From a bacterium (GTDB taxonomy: Bacteria; Actinomycetota; Acidimicrobiia; Spongiisociales; Spongiisociaceae): 36,445 nt of DNA. The notes under the pieces are model-generated. The model made no database searches and was not told the DNA's origin. It saw nothing but the letters and a program-made list of their open reading frames with translations. Below are positions 15,735-23,811 of the stretch, piece after piece. Both the position numbers and the translations under genes were made by a program. Numbering within the stretch: the first letter of the stretch is position 1; each line of letters opens with the position of its first letter. The DNA is taken from assembly GCA_028821265.1 (NCBI GenBank), contig JAPPGU010000008.1, positions 1 through 36,445 on the forward strand. The letters are read 5' to 3'.

Positions 15735-16856
15735 ATGACGACCGAGACCCGTATCGAGTTCTCGGAGGCGGTCGGCAGAAGGATCCGCCTCGGCAGCTGG
15801 GAAGACCAGAAGATCTCCACCTACCGGAAGATCCGCGAGGCTGTGGCCGAGGAACGTTGGGACCATGCCGCTGATCTGGCGGACTACTTCATCGACGAGG
15901 CCAGCGTCTGCTTCATCCTCTACCGCCAGTGGATCAACGACCTGAGCAACTTCCTGCAGAACAACGGCGTGTCTCCTGAAGAAGTGGCCGGCATCAACGC
16001 CGACATCGTCACCAAGATCACCCTCCCCGACGGCTCGCCCTGGAACGCGCACCGCCACTGGGACCGTTTCAAGCGGGCACAGAGAACGCTGCTCTCTCAC
16101 CTCTTCCGGGCCGAGCCCGACCACGCGCTGGCCGCCCTCGACACCATGAAGGAAACATGGCGGCAGACCCACGACCGGGATGTCGACCACACCTACGGCC
16201 TCATGTCGGAGATACAGGAGCGCTTCGGCGGCCAAGGCATCGTGGACATGTACAAGGTCGTGTTGGAGCCCTTGTTCGCGTGGCGCTACGAGAAGTTCGA
16301 CATCGACAAGCATCCCTGGGACGAAGCCCTCGAGACGCTGATGAACGTGGCGTGCGAGTCCATGCGAGGCCACCTGGTGGGACCGGAACGCACCGGTGAC
16401 TTCGAGCTGATCGAGACCGACGATCGCTTCATCCTGCGGTTCGACCCCTGCTCATCGGGCCAGCGCACCATCCGGGGAGACTGGATCGAGGGGACCCCGG
16501 CCCGCATGGAACCCCCCTACAACTGGGGTGTCAGCCAGGAGGAGGCCTCCTGGAACCATTACCAGAAGGGGGTCTGCCTCTACTGCGCGCACTGCATCAT
16601 CCTGATGGAGGAGATGCCGATGGACCGGTTCGGCTACCCGGTCCGGACCGTGGATCCACCTATCTACCCGGACACCGATCCGGACCCCGACGTGCGGCAG
16701 AAGTGCCAGTGGGAGATGTTCAAGGATCCCACCCAGGTCCCCGAGGAGTACTACACCAGGGTGGGACGCAAGAAGCCGGACGTGTTCGGCTCGTCGAACT
16801 TCGATGCTCCGCCCATGCCGGACGCCGGTTCGCTGGGACTGCCCGGCACGGGGTAG
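15735..16856 (+). CDS. Uncharacterised cytoplasmic protein with two Cys motifs
   Basis: 373 residues; no family recognised with certainty. The N-terminal two thirds look helical and charged with many Trp, His and Asp. The C-terminal third has FRFDPCSSG-like FDPCSSGQR (about 236-244) and CLYCAHC (three Cys and a His, about 278-284), an arrangement suited to binding zinc, iron or a cofactor. Proteins with FDPC and YCxHC patterns occur beside catabolic genes, and a distant link to the ATC hydrolase family is conceivable but unproven. ATG 15735 has AAGGAGG 7 nt upstream. The alcohol dehydrogenase gene starts 3 bp after the stop, so this is the first gene of a four-gene operon. No signal peptide. 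Confidence 0.75.
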   Translation: MTTETRIEFSEAVGRRIRLGSWEDQKISTYRKIREAVAEERWDHAADLADYFIDEASVCFILYRQWINDLSNFLQNNGVSPEEVAGINADIVTKITLPDGSPWNAHRHWDRFKRAQRTLLSHLFRAEPDHALAALDTMKETWRQTHDRDVDHTYGLMSEIQERFGGQGIVDMYKVVLEPLFAWRYEKFDIDKHPWDEALETLMNVACESMRGHLVGPERTGDFELIETDDRFILRFDPCSSGQRTIRGDWIEGTPARMEPPYNWGVSQEEASWNHYQKGVCLYCAHCIILMEEMPMDRFGYPVRTVDPPIYPDTDPDPDVRQKCQWEMFKDPTQVPEEYYTRVGRKKPDVFGSSNFDAPPMPDAGSLGLPGTG

Positions 16857-16859
16857 GCG

Positions 16860-17885
16860 GTGCGGGCCGCGGTCCTCAGGGAATACGGTGGGCCGCTCGA
16901 ACTGACCGAGATACCCGATCCGGTCCCGGGTCCCGGACAGGTCGTGGTCGACATCCGGGCGTGCGGCGTCTGCGGGAGCGATCTGTTCCTCCAAAAGGGC
17001 GGCTTCGACTCGACCATTCCGATCATCCCCGGGCATGAGGCGGCCGGCGTGGTGTCGTCCCTGGGTCCGGGGATCGACTCGGTCGGCATCGGCCAGCCGG
17101 TGGCCCTCTACTACATCGACTACTGCGGGACGTGCCGGATATGTCGGTCCGGGCGGGTCAACATGTGCCTGGGGGTGCGCCGCATGGGCGTGGAGTTCAA
17201 CGGCGCCTTTGCCGAGCGCGTGGTGATCCCCGCCCGCTCGGTCATTCCGGTGACCGAACATGACGATCCGGCTGCGGTGGCGGTGCTCACCGATGCGGTG
17301 GCTACGCCCTACCACGCTCTCGTACAGCGGGCGGGCGCCCTACCCGGTGAGACGGTCGTGGTGTTCGGGATCGGAGGGATCGGGGCCAACGCCGTGCAGC
17401 TGGCCGCCTACCTGGGCTGCCGCGTGATCGCGGTGAGCCGCTCCGATGCAAGCCTCGAACTGGCCGTGAGGATGGGGGCCGAGGTCGCTATCAGGACGGG
17501 CCCCGGCATCAGCGAGCGGGTCAAGGAGGCAGCCGGACCGGGAGGGCCGGACATCATCATCCAGACGGTCGGGTCGGCGGAGGTCTTCTCTCAGGCGGTC
17601 GAGTCCGCCGGCATCGGCTGCCGGGTGATCGCGGTCGGCGCCACGCTGGACCCCTTCCCGGTGAATGCCATGGACCTGATCTGGAGGGAAGCCGCCCTCT
17701 CGGGCTCCCGCGGCTTCACCCCTCGAGACATCCGGGAGGTGCTGGACCTCCACCGCGACGGCGCCATCACCACCGACCACCTGGTCGGGAACCGGCGGCC
17801 GCTCGATCAGGTGAACGACGCTCTCGATGATCTCCGGGCCGGGCGGGTGGTCCGCTCGGTGATCGACTTCGGATCGGGCTGGTGA
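16860..17885 (+). CDS. Zinc-dependent medium-chain alcohol dehydrogenase
   Basis: 341 residues. The GroES-like N-domain carries ACGVCGSD (catalytic zinc Cys), PGHEAAGVV (catalytic His and Glu), and the structural-zinc lobe CGTCRICRSGRVNMC. The Rossmann domain carries VVVFGIGGIGANAVQLA. This is a NAD(P)-linked MDR dehydrogenase of the Tdh, sorbitol or threonine dehydrogenase type; the alcohol is unknown. The start is GTG 16860. The stop overlaps the GTG of the phosphotriesterase-like gene (GTGA), so the two are coupled. In context it probably oxidises an alcohol or sugar-like intermediate made or consumed by the PTE-like hydrolase. Confidence 0.92.
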   Translation: MRAAVLREYGGPLELTEIPDPVPGPGQVVVDIRACGVCGSDLFLQKGGFDSTIPIIPGHEAAGVVSSLGPGIDSVGIGQPVALYYIDYCGTCRICRSGRVNMCLGVRRMGVEFNGAFAERVVIPARSVIPVTEHDDPAAVAVLTDAVATPYHALVQRAGALPGETVVVFGIGGIGANAVQLAAYLGCRVIAVSRSDASLELAVRMGAEVAIRTGPGISERVKEAAGPGGPDIIIQTVGSAEVFSQAVESAGIGCRVIAVGATLDPFPVNAMDLIWREAALSGSRGFTPRDIREVLDLHRDGAITTDHLVGNRRPLDQVNDALDDLRAGRVVRSVIDFGSGW

Positions 17886-18967
17886 CCACCGTTCCGGAGC
17901 CGGAGGGGCGCGCTCGGGCGATGACGGTACGGGGACCCGTTCCGGTCTCCGAGCTGGGTCCTACCCATATCCACGAACACCTCCACATGGATTGCCGGCC
18001 GATCCTCCGCATCCACGGTTACCCGGTGGTCTCGGAGGCGCCGCTGACCCTCGAGACCGCCGCCGAGGCCCGATGGAACCCCGGCGGCTTCCCGGACAAC
18101 TACCACCAGACGGATCCCGATCAGGTCGTGGCCGAGTTGGAGCCGTTCCGCGCGGCCGGAGGCCGCACCATCGTGGACGTGACCCCCAGCCACCTGTCAA
18201 GGGATCCCGGCATCCTGCGGCGCATCGCCGAGCACAGCGGGGTGCAGGTGATCATGGGCGGTGGCTACTACCTGGCCGGAAGCCATCCGCCCGACACTGC
18301 CCGGCGAACCACGGAAGCCATCGCCGGCGAGCTGATCGACGAATGGCGCCACGGGGTGGGCGACACCGGTATCCGTCCCGGAATCATCGGGGAAATCGGA
18401 ACCGACGACCCGGTCCAGCCCGAGGAGGAACGTGTCGTCCGGGCCGCGGCATGGGCCCATCTCGAGACCCGCCTACCGATCAGCATCCACGTACACCCGT
18501 GGGGCTTCGAGGGCGGGTATGTGCTCGACATCCTCGAATCGGAGGGGGTTGATCCCCGCCGGGTGATCCTGGGCCACATGAACACGGCGGTCGGCCATCC
18601 GCCCTACTTGGAGGACCTGCTGGGCAGGGGGACCAACCTCGGCTTCGACCTGATGGGCTTCGACCACTCGTTGATCGGCCTGGGCAAGTACCCGCCGAGC
18701 GACTTCGACGTGGTGGCGCAGATTGCCGACCTGGCCGAGCAAGGCTTCGCCGACCAGCTGTTCGTCTCCCAGGACATGGGCGGCGTGAAGACCCGCCTGC
18801 TGGCCTACGGGGGCTGGGGATACGCCCATGTCCTCGATCACATCGTCCCGCTACTCCGGAGCGCGGGCTGGGGCGATGCGGAGGTGGAGACCCTCATGGT
18901 GGCGAACCCGGCCCGCCTGCTGGAGATTCCCGGCCTGGCCTCGGGCACCATCCACGACCGGCCGTGA
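17882..18967 (+). CDS. Phosphotriesterase-family metal hydrolase (lactonase-like)
   Basis: 361 residues. Binuclear metal ligands appear in order: HIHEHL (His31 and His33), GEIGTD with Glu in the place of the carboxylated Lys (as in some PTE-homology proteins), SIHVHPWG, ILGHMN, and VSQDMGG with the catalytic Asp. The PTE family includes phosphotriesterases and many lactonases; native substrates are more often lactones. GTG 17882 overlaps the ADH stop, and the stop TGA overlaps the GTG of the following SDR. An ADH-lactonase-SDR set is a common arrangement for sugar or cyclic-alcohol oxidation followed by ring opening; the actual compound is unknown. Confidence 0.88.
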   Translation: MTTVPEPEGRARAMTVRGPVPVSELGPTHIHEHLHMDCRPILRIHGYPVVSEAPLTLETAAEARWNPGGFPDNYHQTDPDQVVAELEPFRAAGGRTIVDVTPSHLSRDPGILRRIAEHSGVQVIMGGGYYLAGSHPPDTARRTTEAIAGELIDEWRHGVGDTGIRPGIIGEIGTDDPVQPEEERVVRAAAWAHLETRLPISIHVHPWGFEGGYVLDILESEGVDPRRVILGHMNTAVGHPPYLEDLLGRGTNLGFDLMGFDHSLIGLGKYPPSDFDVVAQIADLAEQGFADQLFVSQDMGGVKTRLLAYGGWGYAHVLDHIVPLLRSAGWGDAEVETLMVANPARLLEIPGLASGTIHDRP

Positions 18968-19499
18968 CCGCCAACCCGTCGACCGCGGACGGCCCGGACC
19001 TCTCGGGCGGGTCCTGGCACCTGGGCGCCGGGCTGGAGGGCCGGGGCGTGATCGTCACCGGCGCCGCCAGCGGGATCGGGCGCGCCATCGCCATCTCCAT
19101 GGCCGGGGCCGGGGCCCGGGTGGCGGCCACCGACCCGGACGAGCCGGGTCTGCGGTCCACCCTGTCGGAACTCCCTGGGGGCGGTCACCTGCCGGTGGTT
19201 TTCGACCTCTCCGACACATCGGCCATACCGCAGCTGGTCACCTCTCTGGTGGAGCAGCTAGGCGACCTGTGGGCGCCGGCCAACGTGGCCGCGGTGCTCC
19301 GCCGGCGCAGTCTCGACGAGGTCGACGACGAGGATGGAACCTGCAGATGGACGTGAACGTCAAGGCATCCTTTCTGCTGAGCCGCGAGGCGGGAAACGCG
19401 ATGGTGGCGGCCGGCGGCGGCGTCTTCCTGGCCTCCCGGCACGCCAGCTTCGTCAACGGCGCCACCATCAACGTCAGCGGCGGCCTGGTGATGTACTAG
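18964..19499 (+). pseudogene. Decayed short-chain dehydrogenase (SDR): frameshift and missing catalytic region
   Basis: The first part (from GTG 18964, overlapping the PTE stop) reads GVIVTGAASGIGRAIAISMA, the NAD(P)-binding TGxxxGIG motif, and continues to about 19340. There the frame breaks, and the SDR pattern resumes in another frame with MDVNVKASFLLSREAG, then jumps from GGGVFLASRHA directly to FVNGATINVSGGLVMY, the usual C-terminus. The YxxxK active site and about 70-100 residues around it are absent. The combined length is about 178 codons against a usual 250. Position as the last gene of the ADH-PTE operon suggests a once useful third enzyme. A sequencing error could explain the frameshift but not the deletion. 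Confidence 0.82.
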
Positions 19500-19571
19500 G
19501 AAGGCGCCGAAGACATCCCACCGGCCTGATAGGCGGCAGCTACGGCCGGGAACGCCTCCGGGAAACGTCGC

Positions 19572-20159
19572 TCAACCGACCGACACGCCCGCCCGGCGTA
19601 GCTGCTCGACCGCCGCCTCCCCGTCGCCGGGGTCCAGGTTGACCGCCGCGGTGGCAGCGAGGAGCACGGTGGTGTCGAACCCTTCCCTGGCTGCATCGAG
19701 GGCCGTGTCCTTCACGCAATAGTCGAGGGCCAGCCCCACCACCACGACATGCCGGCAACCCGCCTCCCTGATCATGGAAGCCAGCTCGGTGGGAATCTCC
19801 TCGCCCGACCTCGGATCACGCATCGTGAATCCCGAGTAGCCGTCCTCCCCCCCGGCGCCCTTGTGGACACTGGGGCCTTCGATCCGGAGGTCGGGGTGGA
19901 AGTCGGCGCCGGCGGTCCCGGCCACGCAATGGACCGGCCAGATACCCCCGTCGATGGCAAAGTGCGGGGTCCGCTCCGGGTGCCAGTCCTGGGTGTAGAA
20001 GACGGAGGCACCCGCCTCCAACGCCAAGGAGATCTGGTGGTTCACCGCCGGGACCACCTGAGTGTCCCCGCCCGGAACGTACAGGCTTCCATCCGGATCG
20101 GCGAAGTCGTTCTGGACGTCCACCACGACCAGCGCGGTGTCCGGCGCATAGGCAGTCAC
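19572..20159 (-). CDS. pncA: Nicotinamidase (isochorismatase-like hydrolase)
   Basis: 195 residues from GTG 20159. The start gives ALVVVDVQNDFADPDGSL with the catalytic Asp (VDVQNDF), YTQDWHPERTPHF with metal-binding residues, PVHCVAGT, FTMRD and VVGLALDYCVKDTALDA with the nucleophile Cys, all classic for PncA. It converts nicotinamide to nicotinate. A longer frame starting at 20219 would overlap the divergent pncB start, so the shorter form is preferred; TACTCT ends 6 nt upstream of this GTG. The divergent partner at 20194 encodes the next enzyme of the Preiss-Handler route. Confidence 0.92.
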   Translation of the reverse strand: MTAYAPDTALVVVDVQNDFADPDGSLYVPGGDTQVVPAVNHQISLALEAGASVFYTQDWHPERTPHFAIDGGIWPVHCVAGTAGADFHPDLRIEGPSVHKGAGGEDGYSGFTMRDPRSGEEIPTELASMIREAGCRHVVVVGLALDYCVKDTALDAAREGFDTTVLLAATAAVNLDPGDGEAAVEQLRRAGVSVG

Positions 20160-20165
20160 GTCTTG

Positions 20166-20187
20166 AGAGTACCTGCTCGGGTAACGT
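20166..20187. promoter_or_regulatory. Compact bidirectional promoter region of pncA and pncB
   Basis: Only 34 bp separate the two start codons. On the minus strand TACTCT (20166-20171) ends exactly 6 nt before the pncA GTG; on the plus strand TAACGT (20182-20187) ends exactly 6 nt before the pncB GTG. Both fit TANNNT -10 boxes giving leaderless mRNAs. The two -35 regions would lie inside the opposite coding starts, so transcription in the two directions probably competes. Confidence 0.4.
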
Positions 20188-20193
20188 GGCGGC

Positions 20194-21723
20194 GTGCTCA
20201 CCGAGGGCATCCTGGCCACCGATCATTACCAGCTGACCATGGCTCAGCTCTACCACAGCTATGGCCTGGCCGACCGGACCGCCCAGTTCGACTACCACTT
20301 CCGGCATTATCCCGACTACGGCGACCACCAGGCCGGATACTGCATCACCGCCGGCCTGGGACCGCTGATCGACTGGATGGAGCACACCTGGTTCGGGCCC
20401 GCGGAGGCGGACGCCCTGCGCACAGTGCAGACCAGCTCCGGCAAGCGCCTCTTCGGCGACCCCTTCATCGAATGGCTGACCCGATCGGACGGGTTCGCGT
20501 CCCTCTCGATGTGGGCGATTCCGGAAGGCCGGGTGGTGCATCCCAAGACGCCGGTCGTGACCGTCGAGGCGCCGTTGGCCGTGGCCCAGCTGCTGGAGAC
20601 CCCCCTGCTGAACCGGCTCAATTACGCCACGCTGGTGGCCACCAAGACCTCCCGGGCGGTGGAGGCGGCCGGAGGGACCGCGGTGCTGGAGTTCGGGATG
20701 CGACGGGCGCCCGGCCCTGCAGCCGATTCGGCCACCCGGGCGGCTCTCATCGGCGGCGCGGCAGGATCCTCCAACTTCGCCACCTCCCACCGACTGGGCT
20801 TCGAGTCGCGCGGCACCCATGCCCATTCGCTGGTCCAGGTGTTCATCGCCGAATCGGGGAGCGAGCTCGAGGCCTTCAGGGCCTATGCCGACCTGTATCC
20901 CGATGACTGCCTGCTCCTCGTCGACACGATCAACACCCTCGAGTCGGGCCTGCCCAACGCCATCAAGGTATTCGAGGAGTTGAGCCGAAAAGGCCACCGA
21001 CCAGTGGGGATCCGGCTCGATTCGGGCGACCTGGCCTACCTGGCGGTCAGGGCCGCAGCCATGCTCGACCGGGCCGGCTTCGAAGACGTGGCGATCGTGC
21101 TCTCATCCGATCTGGACGAGCTCACCATCTGGCAGGTGCGAAACCAGATCCTGGAGGAGGCCGGGGACTACGGGGTGGATGCGGGAAGCCTGCTGGACCG
21201 GCTCGTCTACGGAGTGGGTACCCGCCTGGTCACCTCGGACGGTTGCCCGAGCCCCAACGGTGTCTTCAAGCTGGTCGCGGTCAAGGACTCGAGCAGCGAG
21301 TGGACCGCGGCGATCAAGATCTCGGAAACGCCCTCCAAGGTGCTGGATCCGGGCCGCAAGCGGCTGTGGAGGATCTATAACCACCGAGGAACGGCCACGG
21401 CCGACCTGATCACCCTCGACGGCTTCGATCCGGGCGTCCGACCCATCCAGTTGGTCCATCCCGGCCATCCCGAGGTGGGCCGGATCCTGACCGCCCGCCA
21501 GGTGTCGCGGGTGGAGCCGCTCCGGGTGAAGGTGCTGGAATCCGGCCGGCGGGTTGGCGGCGACTTCGGCGATCTCGAAGCGGCGAGAGCACGGCGGTCA
21601 GCGGATCTCGCCCGGCTGGATCCAGGAGTACGGCGCCTGGTCAACCCCCACACGTACCACGTGTCGCTGAGCCCGGAACTGTCCAATCTCAAGCAAGAGC
21701 TCATCGCCGGCCTCCAGATGTGA
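20194..21723 (+). CDS. pncB: Nicotinate phosphoribosyltransferase
   Basis: 509 residues, within the range for the family. Conserved stretches include [15 protein letters not shown] at the N-terminus, [41 protein letters not shown] followed by GTHAHS with the conserved His, LLLVDTINT and [10 protein letters not shown]. It makes nicotinate mononucleotide from nicotinate and PRPP, with ATP hydrolysis, and feeds NAD synthesis. GTG 20194 has no Shine-Dalgarno site but has a TAACGT -10 hexamer 6 nt upstream. Divergent with pncA, so nicotinamide can be salvaged in two steps. Confidence 0.95.
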   Translation: MLTEGILATDHYQLTMAQLYHSYGLADRTAQFDYHFRHYPDYGDHQAGYCITAGLGPLIDWMEHTWFGPAEADALRTVQTSSGKRLFGDPFIEWLTRSDGFASLSMWAIPEGRVVHPKTPVVTVEAPLAVAQLLETPLLNRLNYATLVATKTSRAVEAAGGTAVLEFGMRRAPGPAADSATRAALIGGAAGSSNFATSHRLGFESRGTHAHSLVQVFIAESGSELEAFRAYADLYPDDCLLLVDTINTLESGLPNAIKVFEELSRKGHRPVGIRLDSGDLAYLAVRAAAMLDRAGFEDVAIVLSSDLDELTIWQVRNQILEEAGDYGVDAGSLLDRLVYGVGTRLVTSDGCPSPNGVFKLVAVKDSSSEWTAAIKISETPSKVLDPGRKRLWRIYNHRGTATADLITLDGFDPGVRPIQLVHPGHPEVGRILTARQVSRVEPLRVKVLESGRRVGGDFGDLEAARARRSADLARLDPGVRRLVNPHTYHVSLSPELSNLKQELIAGLQM

Positions 21724-21779
21724 TCCAAACCGCCCCGGTCGGCAGTCCGGTCGAGGTGACGCTTCGAGAACATCGCAAA

Positions 21780-21806
21780 CTGTCAGCGCGCCTAAGGACC
21801 TGACAG
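21780..21806 (+). terminator. Hairpin downstream of pncB
   Basis: CTGTCAG (21780-21786) and CTGACAG (21800-21806) form a perfect 7-bp stem with a 13-nt loop, 57 bp after the pncB stop. No T-run follows, so an intrinsic terminator is uncertain. It also marks the left edge of repeat copy A, and could belong to that element instead, though copy B has no equivalent. Confidence 0.3.
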
Positions 21807-22125
21807 AACGGCAGCGGCGGCGAACCTGAGGATCAGAACGTCATATATGACGCCCTCTGCCTCAAGAACCGCTAGAGGGCGCAAGTCGCGAAAACCGAGC
21901 CTCCGGCCAAGGGCCCGCCCCCACCACCACCTATCCGGTTTGGAGCGTGGTCGGCCACGCCCGGCTGGCTGCCGGGAGATCGGCCCTCGCTCCATGAAGC
22001 TCTGTTCCCTTCCGCTGACCGTTCCGATCGGTTCCGTGCTGTAGGTCAGTGTCGGTGCTTGGCGCTGACCAACATATATCGGAGGTGTGCCAAGTCGACC
22101 CGTATCGGAGAGAACGCGAAATATT
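21795..22125 (-). repeat. Dispersed structured repeat, copy A (full length)
   Basis: About 330 bp in the gap between pncB and the convergent MurF-like gene. Read on the minus strand it aligns over nearly its whole length with copy B (29380-29705) and in part with copy C (34675-34840). Shared blocks include TTTCGCGTTCTCT, GCCAAGCACC, GGGAACA, GGAGCG, GGCCGACCACGCTCC, GGTGGTGGTGGGGG, TTTTCGCGACTTGCG, TTCTTGAGGC and CTCAGGTTCGCCGC. It contains hairpin 1 (22015-22020 with 22044-22049), hairpin 2 (21942-21947 with 21988-21993, enclosing 21960-21965 with 21971-21976) and the perfect palindrome CGTCATATATGACG (21839-21852). Indels relative to B are not multiples of three, so it is not coding. Confidence 0.75.
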
Positions 22126-22269
22126 TGCCGGGCCGGAACAGCCAGGTGGTGGTACGGCCCTCGTATGGAGAACAGCACCGGGGCTGAAACGGATACGCAC
22201 CGGCACCTCGGGATGTTCAGCAGACACTTCCATCCCACCCGCTCGCAACGATCCGGTTCGGGTCAACCC

Positions 22270-23811
22270 TCACGGGTAGTGATCGGGCAGGTCGTTCTCG
22301 TAAAGGACGGCGTCGCCCGGACCCAGGTGCTCCCGGACCCAGGCCACCGCCTGCTCCCTGTTGTCGACCAGGATCACCTCGACCGTGCCTCCTCGCGCGC
22401 CACGGAGCAGTGCCCTACGGTTGGCCCTGCCCACGATCACCAGATGATCCGCCACCTCCGCGGCTGCCGCGGCGAACCGCAGGTTGGCGTCGTGCTGCCG
22501 GGGGCCGAGTTCCACCATCCCGGGAGTCACCACCACCCGGCGGCCGGACGGCTTTCCGGCACCCACCAGGACTTCGAGGGCCCGGGCGGCGCCGGCGGGA
22601 TTGGAGTTGAACGTGTCGTCGATGATCTCGAACCCGGCCTCCGACCGACCGGATGTCTGGCGATGGTCCGTGGGGGCGAGACGGCGGGCCCGATCGGACA
22701 CCACTGCGGGAGGAACCCCCATCTCCAGAGCCACCGCGACCGCACAGGCCAGGTTGGCGGGAAACGGGCCGGTCGGGACCGGCTCGCCGAGCGCGCGGCT
22801 GTGCACCACGATGGTCAGGAGGTCGCCGTCCTGGCGGACCCGCACGTCCGTGGCCCCCTCGGAGGTTCCGCATCGCCACACCTTCCGGTCACCCAGGCGC
22901 CCGGCCAACTCCGCCAGCGCCGGATGGTCCACGTTGACAATCGCCACCTCGGCATGCTCGAAGATCTCGGACTTGGCCTCGACGATGCGCTCCTCCGACT
23001 TGAACCGTTGCAGGTGAACCGGCCCGATGGCGGTCAGGACGGCGATGCTCGGAGGTATCCAGGAGCAGGTGTCGGCGATCTCCCCGGGCTGGTAGGCGCC
23101 CATCTCCGCCACGAACACCTCGGCGTCATCGGTCAGGGTCTCGTTGATCGCCCGGGCCAGGCCGAGCCGATTGTTGAAGCTGGCCGGGCTGGCCACCACC
23201 CGCCTGGTCCCGGACACGAGGTCCCGGACATACCACTTGGTGCTGGTCTTGCCGTAGCTCCCGGTGATACCCACCACTACCGGAGCCACCCGGTCGAGCG
23301 TACCGGCCGCTCGGACCACGAACTTCTCCGACAGGCGCCTCTCGACAGGGGCGGCTATCCACAGCACGAGATCCGGGATGGCGTACCACGAGACGACGGC
23401 GGCCATGGCGAGAGCACCGGGCCATCCCCCGTCGAGCACGATGGTGATCATCCAGCCGAGCAGGGCGGTAGCTAGGGCGAGGAGGATCGCCCCGACCGAG
23501 GCGGTGCGCCTGAGCCGGACGGTCCAGTTGAGCGGGGACGTCCGGCCGCGGTAGCCGAGGCCGATCGGGAAGATCACCATCCCCAAGCAACCCAACAAGG
23601 GCCAGAACGAATCGGGCGCCAGGGCATAGCCGGCCAGGGCGCCGGCCAGCATCACCTCCTCTAGGATGTTCACGGGCCGGCCGGCGATCCACACCCGGCG
23701 CATGAAGACGATCGAGCCGGCCAGGTAGTGCTCCCGCTGGGCCACCCGGAGCCATTTGATGGCGGCGAGGGCGATGGCCGCCAGGCTCAGCACCGGTAAC
23801 AGCCAGGTCAT
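22270..23811 (-). CDS. MurF-like Mur ligase with N-terminal membrane domain
   Basis: 513 residues from ATG 23811, which overlaps the hydrolase stop by 4 bp. About 1-165 is hydrophobic with four or five membrane segments (first one WLLPVLSLAAIALAAI). From about 180 follows a Mur ligase: P-loop GITGSYGKTST, ASFNNRLGLARAINETL, FVAEMGAYQPGEIAD, AIGPVHLQRF, and the C-domain with IIDDTFNSNPAGAARALEVL and VVVTPGMVELG. The closest match is MurF, which adds D-Ala-D-Ala to UDP-MurNAc-tripeptide, but the normal N-terminal UDP-binding domain is replaced by membrane helices. It may modify a lipid-linked or other envelope substrate. The genuine cell-wall murF would be expected elsewhere in the genome. Confidence 0.82.
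   Translation of the reverse strand: MTWLLPVLSLAAIALAAIKWLRVAQREHYLAGSIVFMRRVWIAGRPVNILEEVMLAGALAGYALAPDSFWPLLGCLGMVIFPIGLGYRGRTSPLNWTVRLRRTASVGAILLALATALLGWMITIVLDGGWPGALAMAAVVSWYAIPDLVLWIAAPVERRLSEKFVVRAAGTLDRVAPVVVGITGSYGKTSTKWYVRDLVSGTRRVVASPASFNNRLGLARAINETLTDDAEVFVAEMGAYQPGEIADTCSWIPPSIAVLTAIGPVHLQRFKSEERIVEAKSEIFEHAEVAIVNVDHPALAELAGRLGDRKVWRCGTSEGATDVRVRQDGDLLTIVVHSRALGEPVPTGPFPANLACAVAVALEMGVPPAVVSDRARRLAPTDHRQTSGRSEAGFEIIDDTFNSNPAGAARALEVLVGAGKPSGRRVVVTPGMVELGPRQHDANLRFAAAAAEVADHLVIVGRANRRALLRGARGGTVEVILVDNREQAVAWVREHLGPGDAVLYENDLPDHYP

Noticed and set aside
21942-21993. tRNA-like gene in repeat copy A
   Set aside because: GGAGCGT...CGCTCC suggests an acceptor stem, but there is no T-loop GTTCGA, no anticodon arm and no CCA.
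22087-23475. 462-residue plus-strand frame opposite the MurF-like gene
   Set aside because: Compositionally biased antisense frame covering clear Mur-ligase motifs on the other strand.
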